Part shown: in pieces, positions 1-6,006 of the stretch
Numbering within the stretch: the stretch's first letter is position 1
Layout: each line of letters opens with the position of its first letter
From: B8-G4 sp033720735
GTDB taxonomy: Bacteria; Bacteroidota; Bacteroidia; Chitinophagales; Saprospiraceae
Assembly (NCBI GenBank): GCA_033720735.1
Contig: JAWWBX010000210.1
Span: 1 to 7,687, forward strand
Direction of reading: 5' to 3'
DNA length: 7,687 bases
Made by a program: the position numbers and the translations under genes
Notes under the pieces: generated by a model
The model's input: only the letters and a program-made list of their open reading frames with translations
Told to the model about the DNA's origin: nothing
Databases searched by the model: none

Positions 1-382
1 AGAATCGTACCGATTCATCCAGGAACTGGACGTCTCCTATCTCCACGTCTTTACCTACTCCGAACGGCCCAACACGCCTGCGGCCGAAATGGCAGGCGTT
101 GTCCCGGTTGGCGAACGCCGCGAGAGAAATGCGATGCTGCGCATTTTGTCTGACAAGAAGAAACAGGCATTCTGTCAGCAGTTTGTCGGGCAGACGAGGA
201 ACGTGCTGGTGGAATCGTCGAAGGAACCGCACACGTTGTCAGGCTTTACAGACAACTATATCAAGGTGAAATTGGCCGAGGATTCTGCACCGGTCAATGC
301 GATCGTGGCCGGTACCTTGACACATCTTGATCCGGAAACAGCATCCATGGGATTCAGCGTGCAGGGTACAGTGAGCAATTAA
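1..382 (+). CDS. mtaB: tRNA t6A37 methylthiotransferase MtaB, C-terminal part (5' end outside window)
   Basis: This is the last 126 residues of a radical-SAM methylthiotransferase; the reading frame is open from base 2 and the N-terminal domain and iron-sulfur cysteines lie outside the window. The family adds a methylthio group to N6-threonylcarbamoyladenosine at tRNA position 37, using S-adenosylmethionine and two [4Fe-4S] clusters in the cytoplasm. The fragment shows the end of the radical-SAM barrel, YLHVFTYSERPNTPAAEM at residues 13-30, which resembles the LHVF-YS-R-TPAA signature of MtaB. A basic helix with R-R-R-N-LR-LS-K follows, then a C-terminal TRAM-like RNA-binding domain from about residue 60 (VLVES, GFTDNYIKV). 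The related enzymes MiaB and RimO carry the same architecture, but the HVF-YS-R-TPA wording and GFT-NYI-V favour MtaB. No terminator is seen after the stop; the next gene begins 33 bases downstream. Confidence 0.85.
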   Translation, partial: ESYRFIQELDVSYLHVFTYSERPNTPAAEMAGVVPVGERRERNAMLRILSDKKKQAFCQQFVGQTRNVLVESSKEPHTLSGFTDNYIKVKLAEDSAPVNAIVAGTLTHLDPETASMGFSVQGTVSN

Positions 383-415
383 AAGCCCTAACTTATATCC
401 ATTGCCCTGAAACAC

Positions 416-1687
416 ATGGATATGAGAACGCACGTCATCTTCTTCCTCCCTTTGCTCGTGTTCTGCGCGACCGCCCGGGGCCAGACCATCTTTCCGACGG
501 GAACCACCATCTACAAGCCGGATCAGGCTTACAGCAGCTACATCCTGATCTCGGATCATACGGCTGTCGGCAATCATGCCGACCACCGGGTGCGTACGGC
601 TGAGACCACGTCACCGGATGATATCCGCCTGATTGACATGAACGGCCGGGTGGTCCATTCGTGGAAAGTAGAGCCGTACTTCAACAAGCGGAGCAGGCTT
701 CTGCCTAACGGCCATCTGGTATGTGTGGGTCCGGACAAGACCATCCTCGAATACGACTGGGACGGCCACCTGGTCTGGTCGCACCAGGGCATTGGGTCGG
801 TCAATGACCTGCGCGTCCTGCCCAATGGCAACCGGTTGTTGAATGCGCATGACACCATCCCGGAAGCATTTCAAAGACAGGTGAAGGATGTGCACATCGC
901 TCCCTGGTGGGGTCCCCGCAAACGCGGCTCCGGAGAGAAGCAACTGGGCGCAGACATCTACGAGATCAACCGCGATGGAGAGATCGTCTGGGAGTGGCAT
1001 GCCTACAATCATCTGGATCTGAACCGGTTTTCACCGGCAACTCCCCCGGGCGACTGGCTGCACGTGAATTCGATCTCACCCATCCCCGAGAACAAGTGGT
1101 ACGACAGCGGAGATACCCGCTTCAGGCCCGGCAACCTGATCGTCAACGCCCGCAACATCGATAGCATTTACATTGTGGACAAAGAAACGAAAGAGGTGGT
1201 GTGGTCGATGACCCACAACTACAAGGGCGGCATGGCGCATTCGCATGAGCCGGAGATGATCGAAAAAGGCTCGCCCGGGGCCGGCAACATCATCTTTTTT
1301 GACAATGGCCTTTTTACGCGGTTTCGCACGCATACCGGCCAGTCGTTTGTTGTCGAAATGAATCCCGTGACCAAAGAAATCGTGTGGCTCTACGAGACCG
1401 AAGGGTATGCCAACATCAAGTTCTTCAGCAAGACGATGGGCTCTCAAAAGCGACTGCCCAACGGCAACACCTACATCGCTGAGGACAATAAGGGACGACT
1501 GTTCCAGGTCACACCGCAACGGGACATCGTTTGGGAATATGTCAACCGCGGCGGCACTACGCGGCCGTCAGTCGTACCCTATGACTATACCCCTCAACTT
1601 CGTGCCATGCCCAGGCCGGACGAACTAGCGGTCACCCCGCCGAATAATCTTGAATGGCATTTGAAACCGGATAAAGAGCGGCAGTAG
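416..1687 (+). CDS. secreted arylsulfotransferase-like beta-propeller protein
   Basis: This 423-residue protein has an N-terminal signal peptide (MRTHVIFFLPLLVFCATARG, cleavage probably before Q23) and is expected outside the inner membrane. The mature part has recurrent propeller-blade pairs: RLLPNGH, RVLPNGN, RPGNLIVN, GAGNIIFFDNG and KRLPNGN, alternating with tryptophan strands VVHSW, HLVWSH, EIVWEW, EVVWSM, EIVWLY and DIVWEY. That pattern, with DWLHVNS (H216), AHSHEPEM (H275, H277) and the closing GSQKRLPNGNTYIAED at 342-357 followed by LFQVTP, matches the ASST/arylsulfotransferase superfamily. Known members move sulfate from one phenol to another by way of a sulfo-histidine. Which histidine would act here cannot be settled by eye, so the reaction is an inference, and a non-enzymatic propeller remains possible. 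ATG codons at 416 and 422 are both possible starts; the second places the signal peptide closer to the N-terminus. It may be cotranscribed with mtaB across the 33-base gap, but no functional link is known. Confidence 0.78.
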   Translation: MDMRTHVIFFLPLLVFCATARGQTIFPTGTTIYKPDQAYSSYILISDHTAVGNHADHRVRTAETTSPDDIRLIDMNGRVVHSWKVEPYFNKRSRLLPNGHLVCVGPDKTILEYDWDGHLVWSHQGIGSVNDLRVLPNGNRLLNAHDTIPEAFQRQVKDVHIAPWWGPRKRGSGEKQLGADIYEINRDGEIVWEWHAYNHLDLNRFSPATPPGDWLHVNSISPIPENKWYDSGDTRFRPGNLIVNARNIDSIYIVDKETKEVVWSMTHNYKGGMAHSHEPEMIEKGSPGAGNIIFFDNGLFTRFRTHTGQSFVVEMNPVTKEIVWLYETEGYANIKFFSKTMGSQKRLPNGNTYIAEDNKGRLFQVTPQRDIVWEYVNRGGTTRPSVVPYDYTPQLRAMPRPDELAVTPPNNLEWHLKPDKERQ

Positions 1688-1693
1688 TGGTCA

Positions 1694-1747
1694 TTGGCTT
1701 TTGGCTTTTGCCCTTGGCCTTTGGCTTTTGGCTTTTGGCTTTTGGCT
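1694..1747 (+). repeat. heptamer tandem array, consensus TTGGCTT, about 8 units
   Basis: Seven-base units run without gaps from six bases after the arylsulfotransferase-like stop codon: TTGGCTT, TTGGCTT, TTGCCC (six bases), TTGGCCT, three more TTGGCTT and a final TTGGCT. Five complete units are identical, so the array is either recent or maintained. It is part of the 295-base spacer 1688-1982, which has no convincing gene. Confidence 0.9.
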
Positions 1748-1796
1748 AAAAAACAGATTCGGCAACTCGGCGTTGAAATATTCCCGGACTTTCGGG

Positions 1797-1890
1797 CACT
1801 AGAACACCTGAACCCTATACGACTCCGCTGCGCTCCGCGTACAGGGCAGGCACGTGAACACATGAACACATGAGCACGTGAACACAGGTT
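1797..1890 (+). repeat. octamer tandem array, consensus CACNTGAA, split by a hairpin insert
   Basis: Eight-base units keep strict register: CACTAGAA (1797) and CACCTGAA (1805), then a 38-base interruption, then CACGTGAA (1851), CACATGAA (1859), CACATGAG (1867), CACGTGAA (1875) and a decaying CACAGGTT (1883). Two units contain the CACGTG palindrome, 24 bases apart. The function is unknown. The same unit type reappears at the right edge of the window. Confidence 0.85.
1813..1846. repeat. imperfect inverted repeat inserted in the octamer array
   Basis: CCCTATACG (1813-1821) pairs with CGTACAGGG (1838-1846) in eight of nine positions, the exception being an A-C mismatch. The loop is 16 bases and starts a direct repeat of CTCCGC (1823-1828 and 1833-1838) that ends in the stem. 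The element sits exactly where the octamer register is interrupted, which suggests an insertion or a separate small repeat family. No T-run follows, so it is not called a terminator. Confidence 0.6.
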
Positions 1891-1982
1891 TAACAAACCT
1901 TAAGACTCTTCCCTTAAACATTAAGATTTCCGTGGCGTCAAAGGGGCATTCAACCAATTGATCACTCTCAAATCACGGAATC
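1886..1982 (+). promoter_or_regulatory. AT-rich leader of the TonB-like gene (probable promoter region)
   Basis: Because the upstream repeats separate this gene from its neighbour, a promoter is expected here. The stretch opens with a six-base stem, AGGTTT-AAC-AAACCT (1886-1900), and has three TTAA boxes at 1900, 1914 and 1921, the last two seven bases apart. I could not find a good TTG / TAnnTTTG pair, the usual Bacteroidota promoter, so the exact site is not assigned. Confidence 0.35.
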
Positions 1983-2783
1983 ATGAAAAAGGTGAATGTC
2001 CTTTCGAGCGAAGCGAGAAACAAAAAAACCAGTATGCGGATCTCAGTAGGACTGCACACGGCATTGCTCGTGCTTGGGTTGATCCCCCTGACATCGTCGA
2101 TCACCATGGACGACCAGGATGATATCGTGGTGATCCCGATCGAGTTTGCAGAATTTGCACAGAGCAATGACGAGGGCCTGCAGGCAAAAAGCCCGGTGCC
2201 GGACCCGGAGGTGAAGCCGGTGGTCGAAGCACAAGAGGTGGAGCCGGACATCGTGGAGGCGGAAGAGATCCAGGATGTCGCTCAGGTCACCGAACAGGTG
2301 GAAGAGGTGGAGAGTGAGATCGTGGAGGAAACGGTCGAGGAAGTGGCGGCCTCGGAAGATAACGTCACCAGCGACGACACAGAGTCGGCGACAGAAGGTG
2401 GCTCCGACGCCACCCTTGCCGATGGGGATATCGAGGGCAGCGACGTCTCCGGCGCTGACGCAGGTCAGAAAGGACTGGATGGTGACGGCGTCATCACGCG
2501 TCAGATCATCTATCGCCAGGACATCTCGCAGGCGGCCCTTCACAGTGGCAAGATCGTCGTCGATCTCTGTATCGACCGCCGGGGCAGGGTACTCTCTGTT
2601 GCCAACAATGGTGAAGGCACGACCATCACCGATATGGACATGGTCCGCCAGGCACTGGAGATCGCTACGGGCTACCGGTTTGAGACGGATTACAGCGCGG
2701 CACGGCGCGAGTGTGGCAGTTTGACATTCATCTTTGATATAGAGGGTGGGTTGGAGTTTGCGGACATTGCGATGAACGAGTAA
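1983..2783 (+). CDS. TonB-family energy transducer-like protein with acidic linker
   Basis: This 266-residue protein has the TonB layout: a short basic cytoplasmic N-terminus (MKKVNVLSSEARNKK), one membrane helix at about 19-40, a long periplasmic linker and a C-terminal TonB-like domain at about 186-255. That domain has GKIVVDLCIDRRGRV (189-203) and ECGSLTFIF (243-251), with C196 and C244 as a possible disulfide pair and the helix MVRQALEIATGYRF between them. TonB proteins pass proton-motive energy from ExbB-ExbD to outer-membrane transporters. The linker (about 72-135) is rich in glutamate and valine, with few of the proline-lysine repeats typical of TonB, and then becomes D/S/G-rich. No exbB, exbD or receptor gene is nearby, so its partner is unknown. 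It could be a TonB-like structural protein rather than a true transducer. A strong terminator closes the unit 31 bases after the stop. Confidence 0.75.
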   Translation: MKKVNVLSSEARNKKTSMRISVGLHTALLVLGLIPLTSSITMDDQDDIVVIPIEFAEFAQSNDEGLQAKSPVPDPEVKPVVEAQEVEPDIVEAEEIQDVAQVTEQVEEVESEIVEETVEEVAASEDNVTSDDTESATEGGSDATLADGDIEGSDVSGADAGQKGLDGDGVITRQIIYRQDISQAALHSGKIVVDLCIDRRGRVLSVANNGEGTTITDMDMVRQALEIATGYRFETDYSAARRECGSLTFIFDIEGGLEFADIAMNE

Positions 2784-2813
2784 CCTCCCAACGACTTTCT
2801 ATCCGTTCGATTG

Positions 2814-2844
2814 CTCCTCCACCCGGTGGGTGGGGGAGTTCTTT
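2814..2844 (+). terminator. rho-independent terminator after the TonB-like gene
   Basis: An 11-pair stem joins CTCCTCCACCC (2814-2824) to GGGTGGGGGAG (2828-2838) around a GGT loop, with one T-G wobble, followed by TTCTTT (2839-2844). The T-run is only on the + strand side, so it ends the TonB-like transcript. Its tail touches the stop codon of the opposing ACP-like gene; the same hairpin could block transcripts from that side, but there it lacks a T-run. Confidence 0.85.
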
Positions 2845-3067
2845 AGTTGCGCAGGATATTACCGATATCCTGAACGGTGCGAATCCCGTTGATCTGATCC
2901 GAAGTAAACTCGGTATGGTAGTACCGCTCAAGCTGAAACACCATCAGCTCGATATCCAGCATGTCCAGGTTGAGATCTTCGCGCAGATCCGTTTGCGCCG
3001 AGATCGATTGCGTCGGGATCCTCAGGATCCAGGCGATCAGGTACAGGAGCTTGGCTTGAAATGTCAT
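2843..3067 (-). CDS. acyl-carrier-protein-like protein lacking the phosphopantetheine serine
   Basis: This 74-residue protein has the length and pattern of an acyl carrier protein: helix I (LLYLIAWIL), then DLREDLNLDMLDIELMVFQ (27-45), an acidic-to-basic helix II, LERYYHTEF, and the final TVQDIGNIL. An ungapped match to the usual L-G-x-D-S-L-D motif puts methionine 36 where the serine that carries 4'-phosphopantetheine should be. The codon reads ATG on the coding strand, flanked by GAC and CTG. Without that serine it could not carry acyl groups in the normal way. Helix I is unusually hydrophobic and helix II is aromatic and less acidic. It lies 62 bases after the outer-membrane barrel gene on the same strand and may share its transcript. 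It could be a binding or scaffold protein, or a decaying copy, although the frame is intact. The function is not known. Confidence 0.7.
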   Translation of the reverse strand: MTFQAKLLYLIAWILRIPTQSISAQTDLREDLNLDMLDIELMVFQLERYYHTEFTSDQINGIRTVQDIGNILRN

Positions 3068-3129
3068 GCAGGGCGGTATAATGCTGTAAAAACAGATGTT
3101 CGTGGTGAAATGTTGCCTGTAGTCAGGGG

Positions 3130-3708
3130 TTAAAAGAGGATCCCGGCCAGAATCATAACGCCACGAAATCGTGATTCAGGTCTGGCAACGATAAACTTGC
3201 GCCCACTCCAGACCGCCTGCAGATCGAGCGTGACCGGCCTGAGCATCGCCTGAATACCAAGCTGCCAGCCCGGGTTGAACCCCGTCACCTGGTCCAGGTC
3301 CAGCCCTGAGGTATTGTCATCGACCGCGAACACCGCATGCACATGCCCGCCGGCATAGGCCCGCAGTGCCCACCAATGCCCGTCGCCCGGGACGGAAACG
3401 CCGAGATGCACGGGAACGTGCAGTTGATGGAAGTTTTCACGCTGCGCAAAAGGTGTGCCCGACGCCGACCCTTCCAGTGCCACGCGCTGGTAATGCAGCC
3501 CGGCCATCAGGAAAAAGTTGGCCTCCTCAACGATCCCGTCTACCCCGTAGGTATGGCCATAGTACCGTAGATCGTCATTGAAGCTGTTTTCGTCAGAAAG
3601 ACGCAACACGGCAAGCCCGGTTTTGGGATTGAGATAGGACCTTGACTGGCCGGCGATTTGACCGATCAGCCCCATGGCAATACCAATCATTAGAACCCGG
3701 CGTTTCAT
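3130..3708 (-). CDS. outer-membrane beta-barrel protein (PorT-like/OMP_b-brl)
   Basis: The likely product is 192 residues, beginning at the ATG at 3708, where MKRRVLMIGIAMGLIGQIAG forms a clean signal peptide; an upstream ATG at 3735 would add nine residues ahead of it and is less likely. GAAGAGG lies just upstream of the chosen start. The mature protein alternates hydrophobic and polar residues in short strands with turns, for example FFLMAGLHYQRVAL, LHVPVHLGVSV, WWALRAYAGGHVHAVFAV, WQLGIQAMLRPVTLDLQAVW and VMILAGILF. It ends in phenylalanine, as many outer-membrane barrels do. The pattern and size fit small eight-stranded-type barrels of Bacteroidota. The substrate or role is not recognisable. 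It is divergent from lgt and precedes the ACP-like gene. Confidence 0.68.
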   Translation of the reverse strand: MKRRVLMIGIAMGLIGQIAGQSRSYLNPKTGLAVLRLSDENSFNDDLRYYGHTYGVDGIVEEANFFLMAGLHYQRVALEGSASGTPFAQRENFHQLHVPVHLGVSVPGDGHWWALRAYAGGHVHAVFAVDDNTSGLDLDQVTGFNPGWQLGIQAMLRPVTLDLQAVWSGRKFIVARPESRFRGVMILAGILF

Positions 3709-3791
3709 ACAGGCCTCTTCCGCGATCCGGCGCAAGGTACGGTTTCCGCCAGCGTACTTCGGAATGGGTGAAAAACCATATTTTGACCCCG
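3709..3791. promoter_or_regulatory. divergent intergenic region between the barrel gene and lgt
   Basis: These 83 bases separate two divergent genes and so should hold the start signals for both. A TATTTTG sequence at 3779-3785 resembles the Bacteroidota -7 box but is one base short of TAnnTTTG and only six bases before the lgt ATG. No matching -33 element is seen. The region is called from gene layout, not from a recognised promoter. Confidence 0.4.
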
Positions 3792-4967
3792 ATGTATCCT
3801 GACCTCTCTTACATCCTGCACGCGCTGATTGGAACTGCCCCGGACAATGCCCTCAGCATCGTCAAAACCTTCGGTCTGTTCCTCATTATCTCATTTCTGG
3901 CCAGTGCCTGGTTCCTGCGACTTGAACTGCGGCGCAAGGAGCGGGAAGGTCTGCTTCAGCCATCCAAAGAAAAAATTACGGAAGGCCAGCCAGCGACAAT
4001 GTCCCAGATCATCCTCAATGCTGTGCTGGGGTTTGTCCTGGGCTTTAAACTGGCATACATCGCCGGGAATTTTAATGCTTTCAGGGAAGACGCGGCAGGC
4101 GTGTTGCTGTCCGGACAGGGCTCACTGGGCGCTGGCCTTCTTGGCGCCGCATTGCTCGGCTTCTGGAAATACTGGGACAGCCACCGCAAGAAGCTGGAGA
4201 AGCCGGTGACGCGCACCATCACCGTCTGGCCCCACCAGCGCGTAGGCGATATTACCATTGTCGCAGCCATCTCCGGCGTGGTCGGGGCCAAACTGGCGAC
4301 CATTTTTGAAAGCGCCGATTTGTTCAACCGGTTTCTCGCGGACCCGGTCAACTTTCTGCTGTCCGGCAGTGGACTGGCGATCTACGGTGGACTGATCGTT
4401 GCCTTCGTCACCGTATTGTGGTACATCAAAAAGAAAGGGATTGCTCCCCTGCATATGATGGATGCCGTCGCTCCGGCCTTAATGGTTGGCTACGGGGTCG
4501 GCCGTATCGGTTGCCAGCTCTCCGGCGACGGCGACTGGGGGATCGTCAATACCGCCCAGCCACCCTCCTGGTGGTTTCTGCCCGACCGCTGGTGGGCGTT
4601 TGATTATCCACACAACGTCCTGCGGGAGGGGATCCCCATTGATGGCTGCACCTGGGATTATTGCCAGCGGCTGGCAGAACCCGTGTTTCCCACTCCGGTG
4701 TACGAAACTATCGTGGCCTTTATCATCGTGGGTATCCTCTGGGCCTTACGCAAGCGGATCAAAGTGCCTGGTGCCCTGTTCTTTATTTATGTCCTGTTTA
4801 CCGCTGTCGAGCGCTATTTCATTGAAAAGATCCGCGTGAATCCGGATATCGAATTCCTGGGGATGAAGGGGTCACAGGCCGAGTATGTCTCGGTGATCCT
4901 GTTTCTGGTCGGAATTGGTGGGCTGTACTGGGTCTGGCGTCGTCACCGGCGGTTGAGTTCCGCCTAG
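3792..4967 (+). CDS. lgt: prolipoprotein diacylglyceryl transferase Lgt
   Basis: Lgt transfers diacylglycerol from phosphatidylglycerol to the lipobox cysteine of prolipoproteins at the inner membrane, the first step of lipoprotein maturation. The 391-residue protein has several membrane segments (about 22-42, 72-92, 108-124, 153-170, 194-211, 305-320, 326-338, 365-381). SGSGLAIYGGLI (191-202) matches the H-GG motif region with tyrosine in place of histidine. GRIGCQLSGDGDWG (237-250) is the signature loop; R238 matches the catalytic arginine, while E. coli N146 and E151 align with C241 and D246. RYFIEKIRVNPD (341-352) supplies the conserved R341 and E345, spaced as in E. coli R239 and E243. 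It is longer than E. coli Lgt (about 290 residues), mainly through N-terminal and middle insertions. ATG at 3792 is preferred because MYPDLSYI begins the recognisable protein; the open frame reaches back to 3642 but would overlap the opposing gene. Confidence 0.93.
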   Translation: MYPDLSYILHALIGTAPDNALSIVKTFGLFLIISFLASAWFLRLELRRKEREGLLQPSKEKITEGQPATMSQIILNAVLGFVLGFKLAYIAGNFNAFREDAAGVLLSGQGSLGAGLLGAALLGFWKYWDSHRKKLEKPVTRTITVWPHQRVGDITIVAAISGVVGAKLATIFESADLFNRFLADPVNFLLSGSGLAIYGGLIVAFVTVLWYIKKKGIAPLHMMDAVAPALMVGYGVGRIGCQLSGDGDWGIVNTAQPPSWWFLPDRWWAFDYPHNVLREGIPIDGCTWDYCQRLAEPVFPTPVYETIVAFIIVGILWALRKRIKVPGALFFIYVLFTAVERYFIEKIRVNPDIEFLGMKGSQAEYVSVILFLVGIGGLYWVWRRHRRLSSA

Positions 4968-5995
4968 TCGATCTGATCGCAGTCACGCGCAAAGATCCGG
5001 ATGGCCCCTTTGCTCTTGCGGATCAGTCCGAAAAATTCTTCAACGAAGGAGACAGCAAACCGCTCCGTACGCTTGGTCAGATGAGGTGTCGCCAAACAGG
5101 TGGCAAGCAATGCGTCCTTTTTTGACAAGAGCAACGTGCGGGTGGATTCGCAGATCTCATCGCTCAGGCAATATGCCTTGTTGTACCGCTGACTGACACT
5201 TTCAATGGGTACCGTCTCGTGCGGGACAGCATAAGGCGGATGTACGAATCCGCTGTAGTCGAAATCGTAGGGGATCGGCAGCAACGTCTGTGTTTCCGGA
5301 CTGGTGATGATCTCCATGTTGTGCCGGTTAGAAAAGTTCCAGTCGGTATTGGCGATCATATACTGGAACATGGTGAACAGTGCCAGTTGCTCCGGATCCA
5401 TATATTCCTCGCGCAGAACACGCGGCTCATGGACCCGCCCGCCAAGACGGTCGGCGAGACTTTCGGCCGGTTCGATCACAAAGGCGTGCTGGACAAAGGA
5501 GGCGCTGTCCCGACCGGAGTCCACATACTCAACCTGCAACACGTGTGTGCGGAAACTCTTGTGGGTGAGGGTCGCAAACAAGCGGTACGCGAGAAATTCC
5601 TTGAGTAACATCTGATCATAGGCCTCGGTGTCGCGGCAGGCGTTGACCCATTTTACTTTATTGTAGCTGTAATCGTGCTTCGAAAACTTGATCCGGATCG
5701 GTGGATAATAGCACACCTGTTTCCGGATATTTCCGCGCGCCCGGATCAGTACCTCACGGACCAGCGTGTCGCCGGGGCGGAACAGCTCCAGGGTAGCGGG
5801 TTGGTAGATCTCGACATCCTTTTGCTTCACCAGAAGTTTCAGATCGGTCGTGAGCCGTACATGGAGCACTGAATCCGAGGCAAAGAGATCAAACGCCGAA
5901 GGCAGCTGCGCTGCCCCGGGGGCAACCAGTGCCACCATCAGGAAGATGACCGGCGTACAGACACGCCACCGTAACCGGATGAAGTGAGGGTTCAT
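4964..5995 (-). CDS. secreted CotH-kinase-like protein
   Basis: This 343-residue protein has a signal peptide (about 1-29, ending PGAAQ) and is expected in the periplasm or outside. Its order of motifs follows the CotH kinase family: LIRARGNIRKQVCYYPPIRI (83-102), like the RG-N-S and K-P-basic strand; VNACRDTEAYDQMLLKEFLA (117-136), like the helix that precedes the active site; then YMIANTDWNFSNRHNM (212-227) and PIPYDFDYSGF (240-250). The last two resemble the catalytic loop (D218, N223/N226) and the metal-binding DFD (D244, D246). CotH in Bacillus phosphorylates spore-coat proteins; what this homologue modifies is unknown, and kinase activity is an inference. It is the last gene of the recX-glycosyltransferase cluster, 11 bases after the glycosyltransferase stop. 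Its stop codon shares CTAG with that of lgt. Confidence 0.65.
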   Translation of the reverse strand: MNPHFIRLRWRVCTPVIFLMVALVAPGAAQLPSAFDLFASDSVLHVRLTTDLKLLVKQKDVEIYQPATLELFRPGDTLVREVLIRARGNIRKQVCYYPPIRIKFSKHDYSYNKVKWVNACRDTEAYDQMLLKEFLAYRLFATLTHKSFRTHVLQVEYVDSGRDSASFVQHAFVIEPAESLADRLGGRVHEPRVLREEYMDPEQLALFTMFQYMIANTDWNFSNRHNMEIITSPETQTLLPIPYDFDYSGFVHPPYAVPHETVPIESVSQRYNKAYCLSDEICESTRTLLLSKKDALLATCLATPHLTKRTERFAVSFVEEFFGLIRKSKGAIRIFARDCDQID

Positions 5996-6006
5996 TGGGC
6001 GAAAAG

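Noticed and set aside
406..420. CCTGAA and CACATGGA before the arylsulfotransferase-like start as octamer units
   Set aside because: An extra base breaks the register and there are only two imperfect units; chance is a sufficient explanation.
611..1519. Two long open frames on the - strand inside the arylsulfotransferase-like gene (611-1012 and 1076-1519)
   Set aside because: Both are shadows of a well-supported coding frame; neither shows a domain or plausible start context.
1694..1890. CRISPR array in the repeat-rich spacer
   Set aside because: The repeats are 7 and 8 bases and directly adjacent, with no spacers and no cas genes.
1594..1896. 100-codon - strand open frame across the repeat spacer
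   Set aside because: It is built from the tandem repeats, giving low-complexity K-P-K-A stretches, and overlaps the end of a real gene.
2043..2543. 166-codon open frame antisense to the TonB-like gene
   Set aside because: Its translation is H/L/D-rich, an effect of reading the E/V-rich linker backwards; the sense frame has a membrane helix and TonB domain.
3779..3785. TATTTTG as a promoter -7 box for lgt
   Set aside because: It is one base short of TAnnTTTG, has no -33 partner and lies only six bases from the ATG, which would need a nearly leaderless transcript.
3642..3791. Longer lgt start at 3642
   Set aside because: The extra 50 residues show no Lgt similarity or membrane pattern and would overlap the start of the opposing barrel gene; MYPDLSYI at 3792 is the natural start.
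4948..4979. GGCGG/CCGCC stem and CGAT-CTG-ATCG dyad at the lgt end as a terminator
   Set aside because: The stems are five and four pairs, with no T-run on either strand.
5219..5608. 129-codon + strand open frame inside the CotH-like gene
   Set aside because: It is a shadow; the opposite frame carries signal peptide and ordered CotH motifs.
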